Part shown: positions 38,972 through 46,760 of the stretch, in pieces
Layout: each line of letters begins with the position of its first letter
How positions within the stretch are numbered: the stretch's first letter is position 1
Assembly: GCA_965225935.1 (NCBI GenBank)
Contig: CBDDCC010000014.1
Coordinates: 372,001-436,000 of the forward strand
DNA: 64,000 nt
Direction of reading: 5' to 3'
From: CALJXB01 sp965225935
Lineage (GTDB): Bacteria; Pseudomonadota; Alphaproteobacteria; Kiloniellales; JAKSDN01
Translations under genes and position numbers: made by a program
The notes under the pieces: generated by a model
What the model saw: only the letters and a program-made list of their open reading frames with translations
What the model was told of the DNA's origin: nothing
The model's database searches: none

Positions 38972-40365
38972 GCCGGCTCGGCCGCAGTGGAGGTATGCGC
39001 GGCCCGGACGTCACCCTGGCCAACTTCTTCCTGAACAAAAAGCCGTCCGACCGTCCGAGCGCCTTCGTGCCGCTCGGCGTTCTCTATCTCGCGGGCGCCG
39101 TCGAGAGCGCCGGCGGCGAGGCGCAGGTCATCGACTACCAGCTGTTCGAGACCGAGCAGCCGTATGACCCGGCGGAGATCTGCCGCTTCCTGCTGGCCGC
39201 GCACGGCGACCTGATCGGCATCAGCACGATGAGCAACATGCTGCCGTTCCTGGCGTTCGGCCTGCGGCGCTTCCGCGAGCTGCGTCCCGACGCCCTGGTG
39301 ATCGTCGGCGGCTCGGGCACGAGCGCGCTACCGGTCGAGGTGCTGCATGCCTGCCCCGAGATCGACGGCATCGTCTCCGGCGACGGCGAGGAAGCGATCG
39401 TCGCGCTGGCCGCAGCGCACGCCGGCCGCGGCAGCTTCGCCGAGGTCCCGGGGCTTACGCTCCGGCAGGACGGCCGCATTACGGTCAGCAATCCCAAGCC
39501 ATTGCGGCCGAAGTCGATCGACCACCTGGCCCGCCCGGCGCGCCGCCACCTCTCGTGCGGCAGCTATGCCGAGTTCCCGATCCTCACCGCCCGCGGCTGC
39601 CCCTACAAGTGCGTGTTCTGCGATATCGCGCCCAACGGCGGACGCCGGGTCGGCCGGCGCGAGATCCCCGACGTGGTCGACGAGATCGTCGAGATCCAGG
39701 ATCTCTTCGGCATCACGCAGTTCGGCATCCTCGACGATGTGTTCTCCCTCGAGCGTCGCCGCGTCGAGGCCTTCTGCCAGGAGATCCTGCGTCGCGGCGT
39801 GACGATCGAGTGGGGCTGCATGTGCCGTACCGACCTACTCGATCCGGCGCTCATGGACGCGATGCGCGAGGCGGGCTGCCGGCGTCTGTTCCTCGGCATC
39901 GAGTCCGGTGCCAAGCGGGTAAGGGCGATCGCCGGCAAAGGCCTCATGGTCGAGAACGTGGAGAGGCTGATCGCCGAAGCGACAGGGCGCTTCCGGGTGT
40001 CGCCCTCGTTCATCCTCGGCTTCCCCTTCGAGGAGATGGCGGAGTTCGAGCAGACGCTGATGCTCGCATCCTACAGCGCATCCTTGGGCGCGCGCCCACA
40101 GATGTCGATTCTGAGCCCGCTGCCCAGCGCCGACCTCACCCGCTCGGGCGCCTACGAGATCGCTTTCGACCCGACGCTGGTCAGCGGCATCGCCTACCCC
40201 CGCCGCGACGAGACCGCCAAGGATCTTGCGGGCAGCATCCTGAGCGCGGAGATCTCCGATCTGATCCGTTCGGACCCGGTCGTGTTCTCCGCCTTTTACC
40301 ATTTCCCGGCCGGCCGGGTCGGCGAGAAGCTGGCACGCGCCCGTGCCTACGGAGTAGAGGTTTGA
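38968..40365 (+). CDS. cobalamin-binding-type radical SAM enzyme (3 of 5)
   Basis: 465 residues. B12-binding-type N-terminal domain (GVLYLAGAVESAGGEAQV, DLIGISTMSNMLPFLAFG, VIVGGSGTSALPVEV) and radical SAM cysteines C211, C215 and C218 (GCPYKCVFC). ITQFGILDDVFSLERRR and LFLGIESGA follow. Nearly every landmark is shared with the enzyme at 35808-37172, and both end in YGV(R/E)V, so the two are recent paralogues. The ATG overlaps the preceding stop by four bases; the following gene starts with a TTG overlapping this stop. Tight coupling points to one complex or pathway. Confidence 0.88.
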   Translation: MSRLGRSGGMRGPDVTLANFFLNKKPSDRPSAFVPLGVLYLAGAVESAGGEAQVIDYQLFETEQPYDPAEICRFLLAAHGDLIGISTMSNMLPFLAFGLRRFRELRPDALVIVGGSGTSALPVEVLHACPEIDGIVSGDGEEAIVALAAAHAGRGSFAEVPGLTLRQDGRITVSNPKPLRPKSIDHLARPARRHLSCGSYAEFPILTARGCPYKCVFCDIAPNGGRRVGRREIPDVVDEIVEIQDLFGITQFGILDDVFSLERRRVEAFCQEILRRGVTIEWGCMCRTDLLDPALMDAMREAGCRRLFLGIESGAKRVRAIAGKGLMVENVERLIAEATGRFRVSPSFILGFPFEEMAEFEQTLMLASYSASLGARPQMSILSPLPSADLTRSGAYEIAFDPTLVSGIAYPRRDETAKDLAGSILSAEISDLIRSDPVVFSAFYHFPAGRVGEKLARARAYGVEV

Positions 40366-41738
40366 GCGCTGCGTCCCGGCCCGCCGAGGTGATCCTCGTG
40401 TGGCTAATGCCGGTGCCCGACGACGCCGCGCCGTCGCGCATCTCGGCTGGCTATCACCTCGGCTGCGGCTATCTCGAGGCTTGGCTTGCCACGCTTGGGG
40501 TGAGCAGCCGCCAGCTGCTGTTCGAGCGGGCGCCGCTCGACGCGGTCGCCCAGCAGATCGCCGAGAGCGGCGCCCGCGTCCTCGGGCTGTCCATCAAGGA
40601 CACGAACTTCTTCGCCGCGCGCAAGCTGGCGGGCGCCGTCAAGCGGCTGAACGCGGACCTGTTCATCGCTTTCGGCGGGCTCACCGCGACCTTCTCGGAG
40701 CAGCTGGTGCTCAGCGAGTGCCGGGAAGCCTCGGCCTGCGTGCGCTCTTACGGCGAGTTCAGCTTCGGGCAGCTGGTCGAAGCGGTGCTCGGCGGCGGCG
40801 ACTGGAGGGCGACGCCCGGCATAAGCTACCTCGACGAGGACGGGCTCGTGCGCAATGCCCCGAAGGCGCCGCCCGGGCCGCGCCCGCGCAACCTTGACTT
40901 CCTGCCCTCGCCCTACCTGGAAGGCCGCATCCCGGCCGTCACTGCCCCGGTGGTCGGCCTCTCGACCAGCCGCGGCTGCATCTTCAGGTGCAGCTTCTGC
41001 AACCCCACCGCAATGGCTGGCTTCACCATCGCGTACCATTCCGACGACAGGGTGGTCGCCGAGCTGCGGATGATCGACGAGGCCCTCGAGCGCGCGGCGC
41101 CCGGCCGCCGCGAGCGGCGCCTGATGCTGCTCAACGAGGACATCTTCGCCCTGAACGTCAAGCGCACACAGCGCCTGTGCGGCCGCATCGCCGCCGCAGG
41201 CATCAGGCATCTCAGCTTCGGCTGCGAGACGCGCATCGAGCACCTCGACCGGGATACCCTGCAGGCCATGTGGGATGCGGGGTTTCGCTTCCTGAAGTTC
41301 GGTCTCGAATCGGGCAACCCGCGGGTGCTCAACGTCATCAAGAAGGTGCGCACGAAGGACGGCGCCGGCGACAACTACGCCGCCGAGAGGGCGTTCTTGG
41401 CCCAGGTCCGCGACGTGGTCGCGATCGCCAAGGACATCGGCTTTCGCGTCGCCGCGGGTGCGATCTTCGGCCTGCCTGGCGAAAGGCTCAGCGACGCGAT
41501 CGATACCCTGGACTTCCTTCGCCGCGCCGATGTCGACGAGTACTATCACAATTTCTTGCAGCTCTTCGCCGGCACCGAGATCTTCGAGCGGCGCGAAGAG
41601 TTCGGCCTCCAGCTCGAGACCAACCCCGGCTACTATCCGACGATCTACAGGACCCACTGGAGCTACTCCGTGGCGCTGGTGCCCCGCCTAGAGGAGCGCA
41701 CGTCTCGCGTCTTCAAGCGCAACGTCGTCCAGCTGTGA
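40362..41738 (+). CDS. cobalamin-binding-type radical SAM enzyme (4 of 5)
   Basis: 458 residues if translation begins at the TTG at 40362 (overlapping the upstream TGA, with GGAGTAGAGG before it); a GTG at 40389 is the alternative. N-terminal B12-binding-type region (GYHLGCGYLEAWLATLG, VLGLSIKDTNFFAARKLAG, FIAFGGLTATFSEQLVL). Radical SAM cysteines C206, C210 and C213 (GCIFRCSFC). Later come FLKFGLESGNPRVL and AAGAIFGLPGERLSD. It is a more distant member than numbers 1-3. It is the last gene of the rightward operon that begins at 35426. No terminator hairpin is evident before the convergent FAD enzyme gene. Confidence 0.85.
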   Translation: MSAASRPAEVILVWLMPVPDDAAPSRISAGYHLGCGYLEAWLATLGVSSRQLLFERAPLDAVAQQIAESGARVLGLSIKDTNFFAARKLAGAVKRLNADLFIAFGGLTATFSEQLVLSECREASACVRSYGEFSFGQLVEAVLGGGDWRATPGISYLDEDGLVRNAPKAPPGPRPRNLDFLPSPYLEGRIPAVTAPVVGLSTSRGCIFRCSFCNPTAMAGFTIAYHSDDRVVAELRMIDEALERAAPGRRERRLMLLNEDIFALNVKRTQRLCGRIAAAGIRHLSFGCETRIEHLDRDTLQAMWDAGFRFLKFGLESGNPRVLNVIKKVRTKDGAGDNYAAERAFLAQVRDVVAIAKDIGFRVAAGAIFGLPGERLSDAIDTLDFLRRADVDEYYHNFLQLFAGTEIFERREEFGLQLETNPGYYPTIYRTHWSYSVALVPRLEERTSRVFKRNVVQL

Positions 41739-41855
41739 ACGTCCGCACCTAGGTCTAGAGGGCTATTCGATCTGATGGGACCGGATCGGCGCTCCAGCGT
41801 CTTGATTGGTCGCATCATCTAGCGACAAACGGATGCCACTTCGTCGGAAAATGCT

Positions 41856-42962
41856 TTAGATCCAGTCGAACGCGCGCTCCGAATCCACTTCGTCGAGCAG
41901 GCAGCGCGCGGCGCTATCGGCTATTAGCGGAGCGAACTGGAAAGCATCGCCCTCCATGCCGCCGAGCGCCAGCAGCCGGCCGCGCCGCCAGCGCAGCGGC
42001 TTGCCGTCCGAGCTGGCGGCCTCCCACGCCACGTCCGCCGCCTTCGGCGGAAAGCGGTCGGGCGCCCGCAGCAGGCCCAGCCCGGCGGCGTAGAAAGCCC
42101 TGGTCGAAGGCCGCTTAAGGAGGTCTCGCGGCGGCTCGCAAACGGCACTCCCTTCCTCGTCGACCCAGGGCAGCAGCGATCGGAGGGCAAGGTCGGCGCC
42201 ACCCTCGCTCGGCGTGATCGCGCCGGCAAAGCCGTCCGGGTCGAGGATCACTGGGCTACGGACCCAGGCGCGAACGCGCTCGGCAGAGGGATGCAGGCGG
42301 AGCGTCAGGAAGGCCTCCAGGGCGAGCTTGTCACACAGCTCCGGGACCAGCCGCGGCGCCGCGGCACCGCCCGCCAGCACGACCGCGTCGAAGATCCCGC
42401 CGCCGCGGTCTGTGCCGACCTCGCCGCGTTCGGCATCGAGCTCCCGAACCTCATGGTTGCTGTGCAGCCGGGCCCCGCCCTCCGACAATAGCCTGGCCAA
42501 TCGCGCGAGTATGCGCCGGGGCGCGAAGAAACCCCAGTCGTAGAGCACCAGCGCCTCCTCGACGTGGGCCAGCTCGAGGAACGGGAATCGCCCTGCCGCG
42601 GAGTTCCGAGAGATCCGCTCCACCGGCACTCCGTTGCGCCTGCAGGCCTGTTCCAGGCTCGACGCCTGGACACGCGAGTCGTCGCTCGACCGCACCAGCC
42701 TCAGGACGCCCCGGCGGAAGAGAAGGTCGACGGATAGCTCGCGGAACAGGCCGTCCCAGGCGCTGCCGGCGCGATTGACCGCGGCCACCTTGGCGCAGCT
42801 GGGGCGCAGGTACGCACCGAAGATTCGCAACTGACCCGCCGAGGCCGCGCCGCGCCCGCCCGGGCGCGCCTTTTCGTAGACCGTCACCGCGCAGTTGCGC
42901 CGCAGCAGCACCCACGCGGTCGTGAGGCCGATCACGCCGGCTCCGATGATCGCAACCCGCAA
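41856..42962 (-). CDS. FAD-dependent amine oxidase-like protein (DAO family)
   Basis: 368 residues, cytoplasmic. The N-terminal dinucleotide-binding motif is VAIIGAGVIGLTTAWVLLRR, followed by the acidic residue in VTVYEK that would bind the ribose. The C-terminus has RGRLLALGGMEGDAFQFAP, the second FAD-contact motif of the D-amino-acid oxidase/glycine oxidase/sarcosine oxidase family. Substrate-site residues cannot be assigned. In this cluster it may oxidise an amine of the product, such as an N-terminal residue or a C-terminal aminovinyl group. It is divergent from the third RRE gene, sharing a 209-base promoter region. Confidence 0.84.
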   Translation of the reverse strand: MRVAIIGAGVIGLTTAWVLLRRNCAVTVYEKARPGGRGAASAGQLRIFGAYLRPSCAKVAAVNRAGSAWDGLFRELSVDLLFRRGVLRLVRSSDDSRVQASSLEQACRRNGVPVERISRNSAAGRFPFLELAHVEEALVLYDWGFFAPRRILARLARLLSEGGARLHSNHEVRELDAERGEVGTDRGGGIFDAVVLAGGAAAPRLVPELCDKLALEAFLTLRLHPSAERVRAWVRSPVILDPDGFAGAITPSEGGADLALRSLLPWVDEEGSAVCEPPRDLLKRPSTRAFYAAGLGLLRAPDRFPPKAADVAWEAASSDGKPLRWRRGRLLALGGMEGDAFQFAPLIADSAARCLLDEVDSERAFDWI

Positions 42963-43034
42963 TTGCCCCTCGAGATCAAGCCATTTCGGTGTCGGTCCAG
43001 CATGGGACCATTCGCGGCCCGACTCAAGCCAGCT

Positions 43035-43061
43035 CGGGATAGCGCCGGCCCGGGATAGCGC
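43035..43061. promoter_or_regulatory. tandem operator-like repeats in the divergent region, pair 2
   Basis: Two direct copies of CGGGATAGCGC at 43035-43045 and 43051-43061, 16 bases apart; the second copy with its upstream bases reads CCCGGGATAGCGC. These match the pair at 35304-35331 read on the opposite strand. The block ends 42 bases before the -35 box at 43104. Confidence 0.65.
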
Positions 43062-43103
43062 TCGAGGGTCCCGGCCGAGCCGCGGAGGCGGCGCTTATGC
43101 ATG

Positions 43104-43132
43104 TTGACAGTCGGGCACGCCCCTACTATTAG
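43104..43132 (+). promoter_or_regulatory. candidate sigma70-type promoter of the second RRE/radical SAM operon
   Basis: A perfect TTGACA (43104-43109), 17 bases, then TATTAG (43127-43132). Transcription would start near 43139, about 33 bases before the ATG at 43172. Confidence 0.55.
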
Positions 43133-43171
43133 TACAAGTAGCAACCTTGAGTAGTGGGATCGCGTCCTGGC

Positions 43172-43591
43172 ATGGCCCAAGACCCCTACTACACGGTCAG
43201 TGACCGTAGCTGGCTCGAGAGCGAGGCCGACAAGTGCGCCGCAATCCGCGACGCATTCTTCGCCCCGGAGCTGCTCAATGCGCGTCCGTCACGCAACACC
43301 GAGGCCTGGTACGTCGACGCCGATGGTTGCGCCCGCGTCCTGACGTTGCATGGCATCCTGCGCCTGAACAGCAGCGGCACGGCCATCTGGCGCGCCGTCG
43401 ACGGCCGCCGCCGCGTCCGCGACATCTGCGACCACTGCAACAAGCAGTTCGTCGAACCGCCACCGGGGTTCGAGGCGGATGTCCGCAAGTTCCTCTCGGA
43501 GCTATATGTGATCAGCCTGGTCGAGGTGGACGTCGACCGCGAGCGCCGGATCGAGTCGACCGTCCTGCCGCCCGAGCTCCAGTTCTTCTAA
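43172..43591 (+). CDS. PqqD-like RiPP recognition protein (3 of 3)
   Basis: 139 residues from the ATG at 43172 (a GTG at 43154 is possible). An N-terminal extension of about 50 residues precedes the PqqD-like fold: AWYVDADGCARVLTLHGILR, LNSSGTAIWRAVDGRRRV, then a helix FEADVRKFLSELYVISLVEV. The LNSSGTAIW segment is a textbook PqqD feature. Two cysteines in CDHCNKQF are unusual for the fold. The C-terminal tail is short and lacks the VRxLxEAL motif of the other two RRE proteins. It lies 17 bases upstream of the fifth cobalamin-type radical SAM gene, so each RRE gene precedes a radical SAM gene. Confidence 0.82.
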   Translation: MAQDPYYTVSDRSWLESEADKCAAIRDAFFAPELLNARPSRNTEAWYVDADGCARVLTLHGILRLNSSGTAIWRAVDGRRRVRDICDHCNKQFVEPPPGFEADVRKFLSELYVISLVEVDVDRERRIESTVLPPELQFF

Positions 43592-43608
43592 GCGTCAAGG
43601 AGACCATC

Positions 43609-45090
43609 ATGGACGTCCTGCTTATCCAAGCCCCCAGCCCCGGCGTGCACAACAAGCGCGCGACCAAGCGCTTTGCGACGCCGCCACTGGGGCTCGGCTA
43701 CCTGGCCTCGATGGTCCTTCAGCTCGGCTACAGCGCACAGATCGTCGATCTCGAGCGCGAGGAGCTGGAGGCAGACGACCTCTTTGCGCTGCTGCGCCGT
43801 GAGCAGCCTCGTCTGGTCGCCATCAGCTGCGTAACGCTGTCTTACAAGAACGCCCTCAAGGTCGCGCGCATCGCCAAGCTCGCCTGCCCGGAGTGCCTAG
43901 TCATCATGGGCGGCCCGCACGTCACCTATATGGCGCGAGAGACCCTCGCCGAGGAGCCGGCGGTCGATTGCATCGGCATCGGCGAGGGCGAGCTCATCAT
44001 CGTCGAACTTGCCCGGCGCTGGCTCGGCGACGGCGGCGACTGGCGCCATACCCGGGGAATCGCTCGGCGCGCTGCTGCAACCGAGCAGAACGGCGGCGGC
44101 GAAGGCAGCTGGCGCGAGGTCACAGGTGTCGGCACGTTGGTCAACCCGCCGCAGCCGTGGCTCCGGGACCTTGGCGCCCTGCCGATGCCGGCTTGGCACC
44201 TGATGCAGCTGCACCTGTATGGCCTGCCCGGCGTCGTGATGACCGCCCGAGGCTGTCCTTTCAAGTGCAATTTCTGCGCCGAGAGCACCTCCGGGGTCGG
44301 CTATCAGATCCGGCGCGGCTACCGCAAGCGCACCGTCGAGAACGTCATGAGGGAGCTGCGATTCCTCTATGATGTCTTCGGCCTGACCTCGTTCTTTTTC
44401 GCAGACGACACCTTCACGCTCGACCGCAAGCGCACCTATCAGCTCTGTGCGGCGCTCAAGGAGCTGCAATGCGAGATCGCGGTCGAGGGGAAGGGACGAC
44501 GCCTCAAGTGGACCTGCGAGAGCCGTGCCGATGTCGTCACCGAGGACCTGATTGAGACCATGGCGGATGCCGGCTGCACGACTATCCAGTATGGCTTGGA
44601 GTCCGGCTCGCAACAGATCCTCAAGTCGATTAAGAAGAACGTCACGCTCGAGCAGCTGCGCAACGCCATTGGCTGGGCCTCGCAAAACGGGATCAAGCCC
44701 GTTTGCAGCCTGTTGTTCCCCAATCCCGACGACACCCTGGAGACGCTGGGCGAGACCAAGGCCTTCATGGCCGAGCTGCGCGACCTCGGCGTCGACAAGT
44801 TCATCCCCTCGCTGATCACGCCATTCCCGGGCACCGAGCTGTGGATCGATCACGAGCGGCTCGGGCTGCGGTTCCTGACCCGCGACACGAACCAGTACAA
44901 CCTGAACACGCCAGTGGTGACGACCAGGCATTTCGACGAAGCCGGGGTGCGACGCGGCTATCAGGAGCTGGTGCAGCTTGCCCTCACGTTCAACAGCACC
45001 GACGAGGATTGGGACGTGCCTCTCAAGGACCCGATGAGCTTCCTGAGAGAACAAGGCATCGATCTCTATCGAGAAGGACAGATCGTGTAG
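43609..45090 (+). CDS. cobalamin-binding-type radical SAM enzyme (5 of 5)
   Basis: 493 residues from the ATG at 43609 after AAGGAGA. B12-binding-type domain: PPLGLGYLASMVLQLGYSAQ, LVAISCVTLSYKNALKVA, LVIMGGPHVTYMARETL, DCIGIGEGEL. Radical SAM cysteines C216, C220 and C223 (GCPFKCNFC). Then TSFFFADDTFTLDRKRT, TIQYGLESGSQQIL and ITPFPGTELW. This is the most typical class B architecture of the five and belongs to a different subgroup from enzymes 1-3. It is in an operon with the RRE gene upstream and with the unknown 191-residue protein 42 bases downstream. Confidence 0.9.
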   Translation: MDVLLIQAPSPGVHNKRATKRFATPPLGLGYLASMVLQLGYSAQIVDLEREELEADDLFALLRREQPRLVAISCVTLSYKNALKVARIAKLACPECLVIMGGPHVTYMARETLAEEPAVDCIGIGEGELIIVELARRWLGDGGDWRHTRGIARRAAATEQNGGGEGSWREVTGVGTLVNPPQPWLRDLGALPMPAWHLMQLHLYGLPGVVMTARGCPFKCNFCAESTSGVGYQIRRGYRKRTVENVMRELRFLYDVFGLTSFFFADDTFTLDRKRTYQLCAALKELQCEIAVEGKGRRLKWTCESRADVVTEDLIETMADAGCTTIQYGLESGSQQILKSIKKNVTLEQLRNAIGWASQNGIKPVCSLLFPNPDDTLETLGETKAFMAELRDLGVDKFIPSLITPFPGTELWIDHERLGLRFLTRDTNQYNLNTPVVTTRHFDEAGVRRGYQELVQLALTFNSTDEDWDVPLKDPMSFLREQGIDLYREGQIV

Positions 45091-45132
45091 TGGGCCCCAC
45101 GGTCAGCCTGTTACAGAGAGGAGACGGCTACA

Positions 45133-45708
45133 ATGGCAACAAGCAAGGGCGAGCGGAAAGTTTCGAAAGAGGAAGTGCTGTCGCGACTGCGGCAGATCAC
45201 CGGCGAGGCTCTGATCAAGAGCAAGGAGACCGGCGCCGATGTCCGGCCGCTCGTCGCCGTCCGAGAGATCATCGACAAGCTTTCGCTGGTCGAGGAGGAA
45301 GATCGCGTTCTCGCTGCCGACATAATGCCGAAGAGGGCGCATGCGGAGCGCTGGACACGACCTTCCTTCGCCGTGCTCGAGCGCCTGACCCTGCCGGAGC
45401 GCAGCGCCGTCGGCGGCGTGGAGCCGCTGGCGTTTCCTACGGCGGGGACGGTCGCGGTCGCGATTGCGGTGGTAGTCGCGTTTCGCCCCGGCGCGGCAAC
45501 CCAGGACGAGCTGCGTCGCGGGCTGCTGGATCGACTCAATCAGAGCGAGCGCAAGCAACTGGCCAATCAGCTCACGGCCTTGCGCAAGGACCCGAAAATC
45601 GTCGCCCGGCTGCTCGGTGCGAGCGCGGCAGAGGTCGCCGAGCTGACTGCGGGCCAGCTCGAGGCCACAGCCACGCTGATCTCGGAGTACCGGCAGGCCA
45701 CCAGCTGA
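45133..45708 (+). CDS. unrecognised 191-residue protein with a V/A-rich segment; possible substrate protein
   Basis: A good ribosome site (AGAGGAGA) precedes the ATG. The N-terminal 95 residues are charged and helical (VSKEEVLSRLRQITGEALIK ...). Around residue 101 comes FPTAGTVAVAIAVVVAFRPG, a short V/A-rich stretch. The remainder is helical and charged (DELRRGLLDRLNQSERKQLA). The stretch could be a membrane helix. Because it is only about 15 residues long and sits next to radical SAM enzymes, it is also a candidate modification site, reminiscent of V/A-rich proteusin cores. Its position in the middle of the protein argues against a simple leader-core precursor. No family recognised. Confidence 0.7.
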   Translation: MATSKGERKVSKEEVLSRLRQITGEALIKSKETGADVRPLVAVREIIDKLSLVEEEDRVLAADIMPKRAHAERWTRPSFAVLERLTLPERSAVGGVEPLAFPTAGTVAVAIAVVVAFRPGAATQDELRRGLLDRLNQSERKQLANQLTALRKDPKIVARLLGASAAEVAELTAGQLEATATLISEYRQATS

Positions 45709-45835
45709 CCGAGCAACAAGTCGCACCGGGCCGGCGACGGCTCCCGACCAGGCTCCTGCGCCCGTGGCGATTGCGGGCGCAGGGGGGCCGGCAGAACATT
45801 GCATGCCGGCACGAGCGCACCTAGACACCGGGCCC

Positions 45836-46738
45836 ATGGCAGATACCCTGTGGGCCTGTCGGTTCGGGCCGGCAAGCTTGCCGTCCGCGAAGCCGTCCCC
45901 GGCGCCAGTCGCCGCCTCGCCCGAGATCGGATTGGCATTCCTATCCGCCACGCAGCAGCTGTGGCGCTTCGAGGCCGAATGGCTCTGTCGGAAGCTCGAT
46001 CCAGCCCCACGGGACGTGGCGGAATGCGAGCGCGCGCTGTGCGCTCAGGTGCTGGAACTGGCGGGCGCGAACAGCCTCGATATCGTCGCGGCAGCGCTGC
46101 GAACTAGTCGCGCTTGCGGCTTTGCCTACGGCGAGGCCGCCGAGATCCTCGCTGACCTGCCGCGCCAGGGCAGCTACCTGGACAGCGTGGTAGGATTCCA
46201 TCGCGTCGGGCGCCGGCTCGGCCGGGCACACTGTCCCGGCCATGAGATCCTCTTGGAGGGCATCGCCCGGGCGTTCGCTTCGGTGACGTTCGACAAGGAC
46301 TGGCTGCTCTGGATCCTCGCACTTCCTCGCAGCGGCGTATCGGAGGCACGCAAACGGTTACTGCCGCTGCGCCTGCTGCAGACGCGCATGCTGGCGGCCG
46401 GGGCTCTCGCCGAGGCGGCCGCCGAAATGCCGGAAGATCGCGACCGGCTGCTCGCGGAGATCGAGCGCGAAGTGTGCGCGCCGCTCGCTGCCCCGTCCGG
46501 CGGCACCGCTGCGGGCGCCGGGCGCGCCTTCTGGAGTGAGCTGCTCGCGGCGGCGCTGATCCGGCAGCTGTCACGGAAGGACGAAGTCCGAACCGCCTTC
46601 TCGTTTCGCGGCTTCGCCCCGTTTCTCCACGGCATCGGGAGCTGCGATCCCGACGCACCGCCCGCGGAGCTGTTTCAGCGGGTACTGGGGCAGGAGCCGG
46701 ACCCTCACGACCTGGCGCTGAACGTCAGCCTGCTCTAG
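45836..46738 (+). CDS. unrecognised helical protein of the radical SAM cluster
   Basis: 300 residues from the ATG at 45836; the ATG at 45803 and the GTG at 45764 are alternatives and none has a strong ribosome site. Soluble, mostly helical, seven cysteines or so, no signal peptide. Segments such as LAFLSATQQLWRFEAEWLCR and LLEGIARAFASVTFDKDWL suggest a scaffold or adaptor rather than an enzyme. The order and direction place it between the 191-residue protein and the M3 peptidase, with 22 bases to the latter. No function can be read. Confidence 0.72.
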   Translation: MADTLWACRFGPASLPSAKPSPAPVAASPEIGLAFLSATQQLWRFEAEWLCRKLDPAPRDVAECERALCAQVLELAGANSLDIVAAALRTSRACGFAYGEAAEILADLPRQGSYLDSVVGFHRVGRRLGRAHCPGHEILLEGIARAFASVTFDKDWLLWILALPRSGVSEARKRLLPLRLLQTRMLAAGALAEAAAEMPEDRDRLLAEIEREVCAPLAAPSGGTAAGAGRAFWSELLAAALIRQLSRKDEVRTAFSFRGFAPFLHGIGSCDPDAPPAELFQRVLGQEPDPHDLALNVSLL

Positions 46739-46760
46739 ATGTCGTCCTGGAGGATGTGTC

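Noticed and set aside
33990..41738. The radical SAM genes as part of chlorophyll (BchE), hopanoid or heme synthesis
   Set aside because: No other genes of these pathways are nearby, while three PqqD-like proteins and a peptidase are. The HemN-like protein on its own could still be a heme enzyme.
41775..41822. 15-residue plus-strand frame after the fourth cobalamin-type enzyme as a precursor peptide
   Set aside because: No ribosome site, no leader-like motif, overlaps nothing conserved; likely chance.
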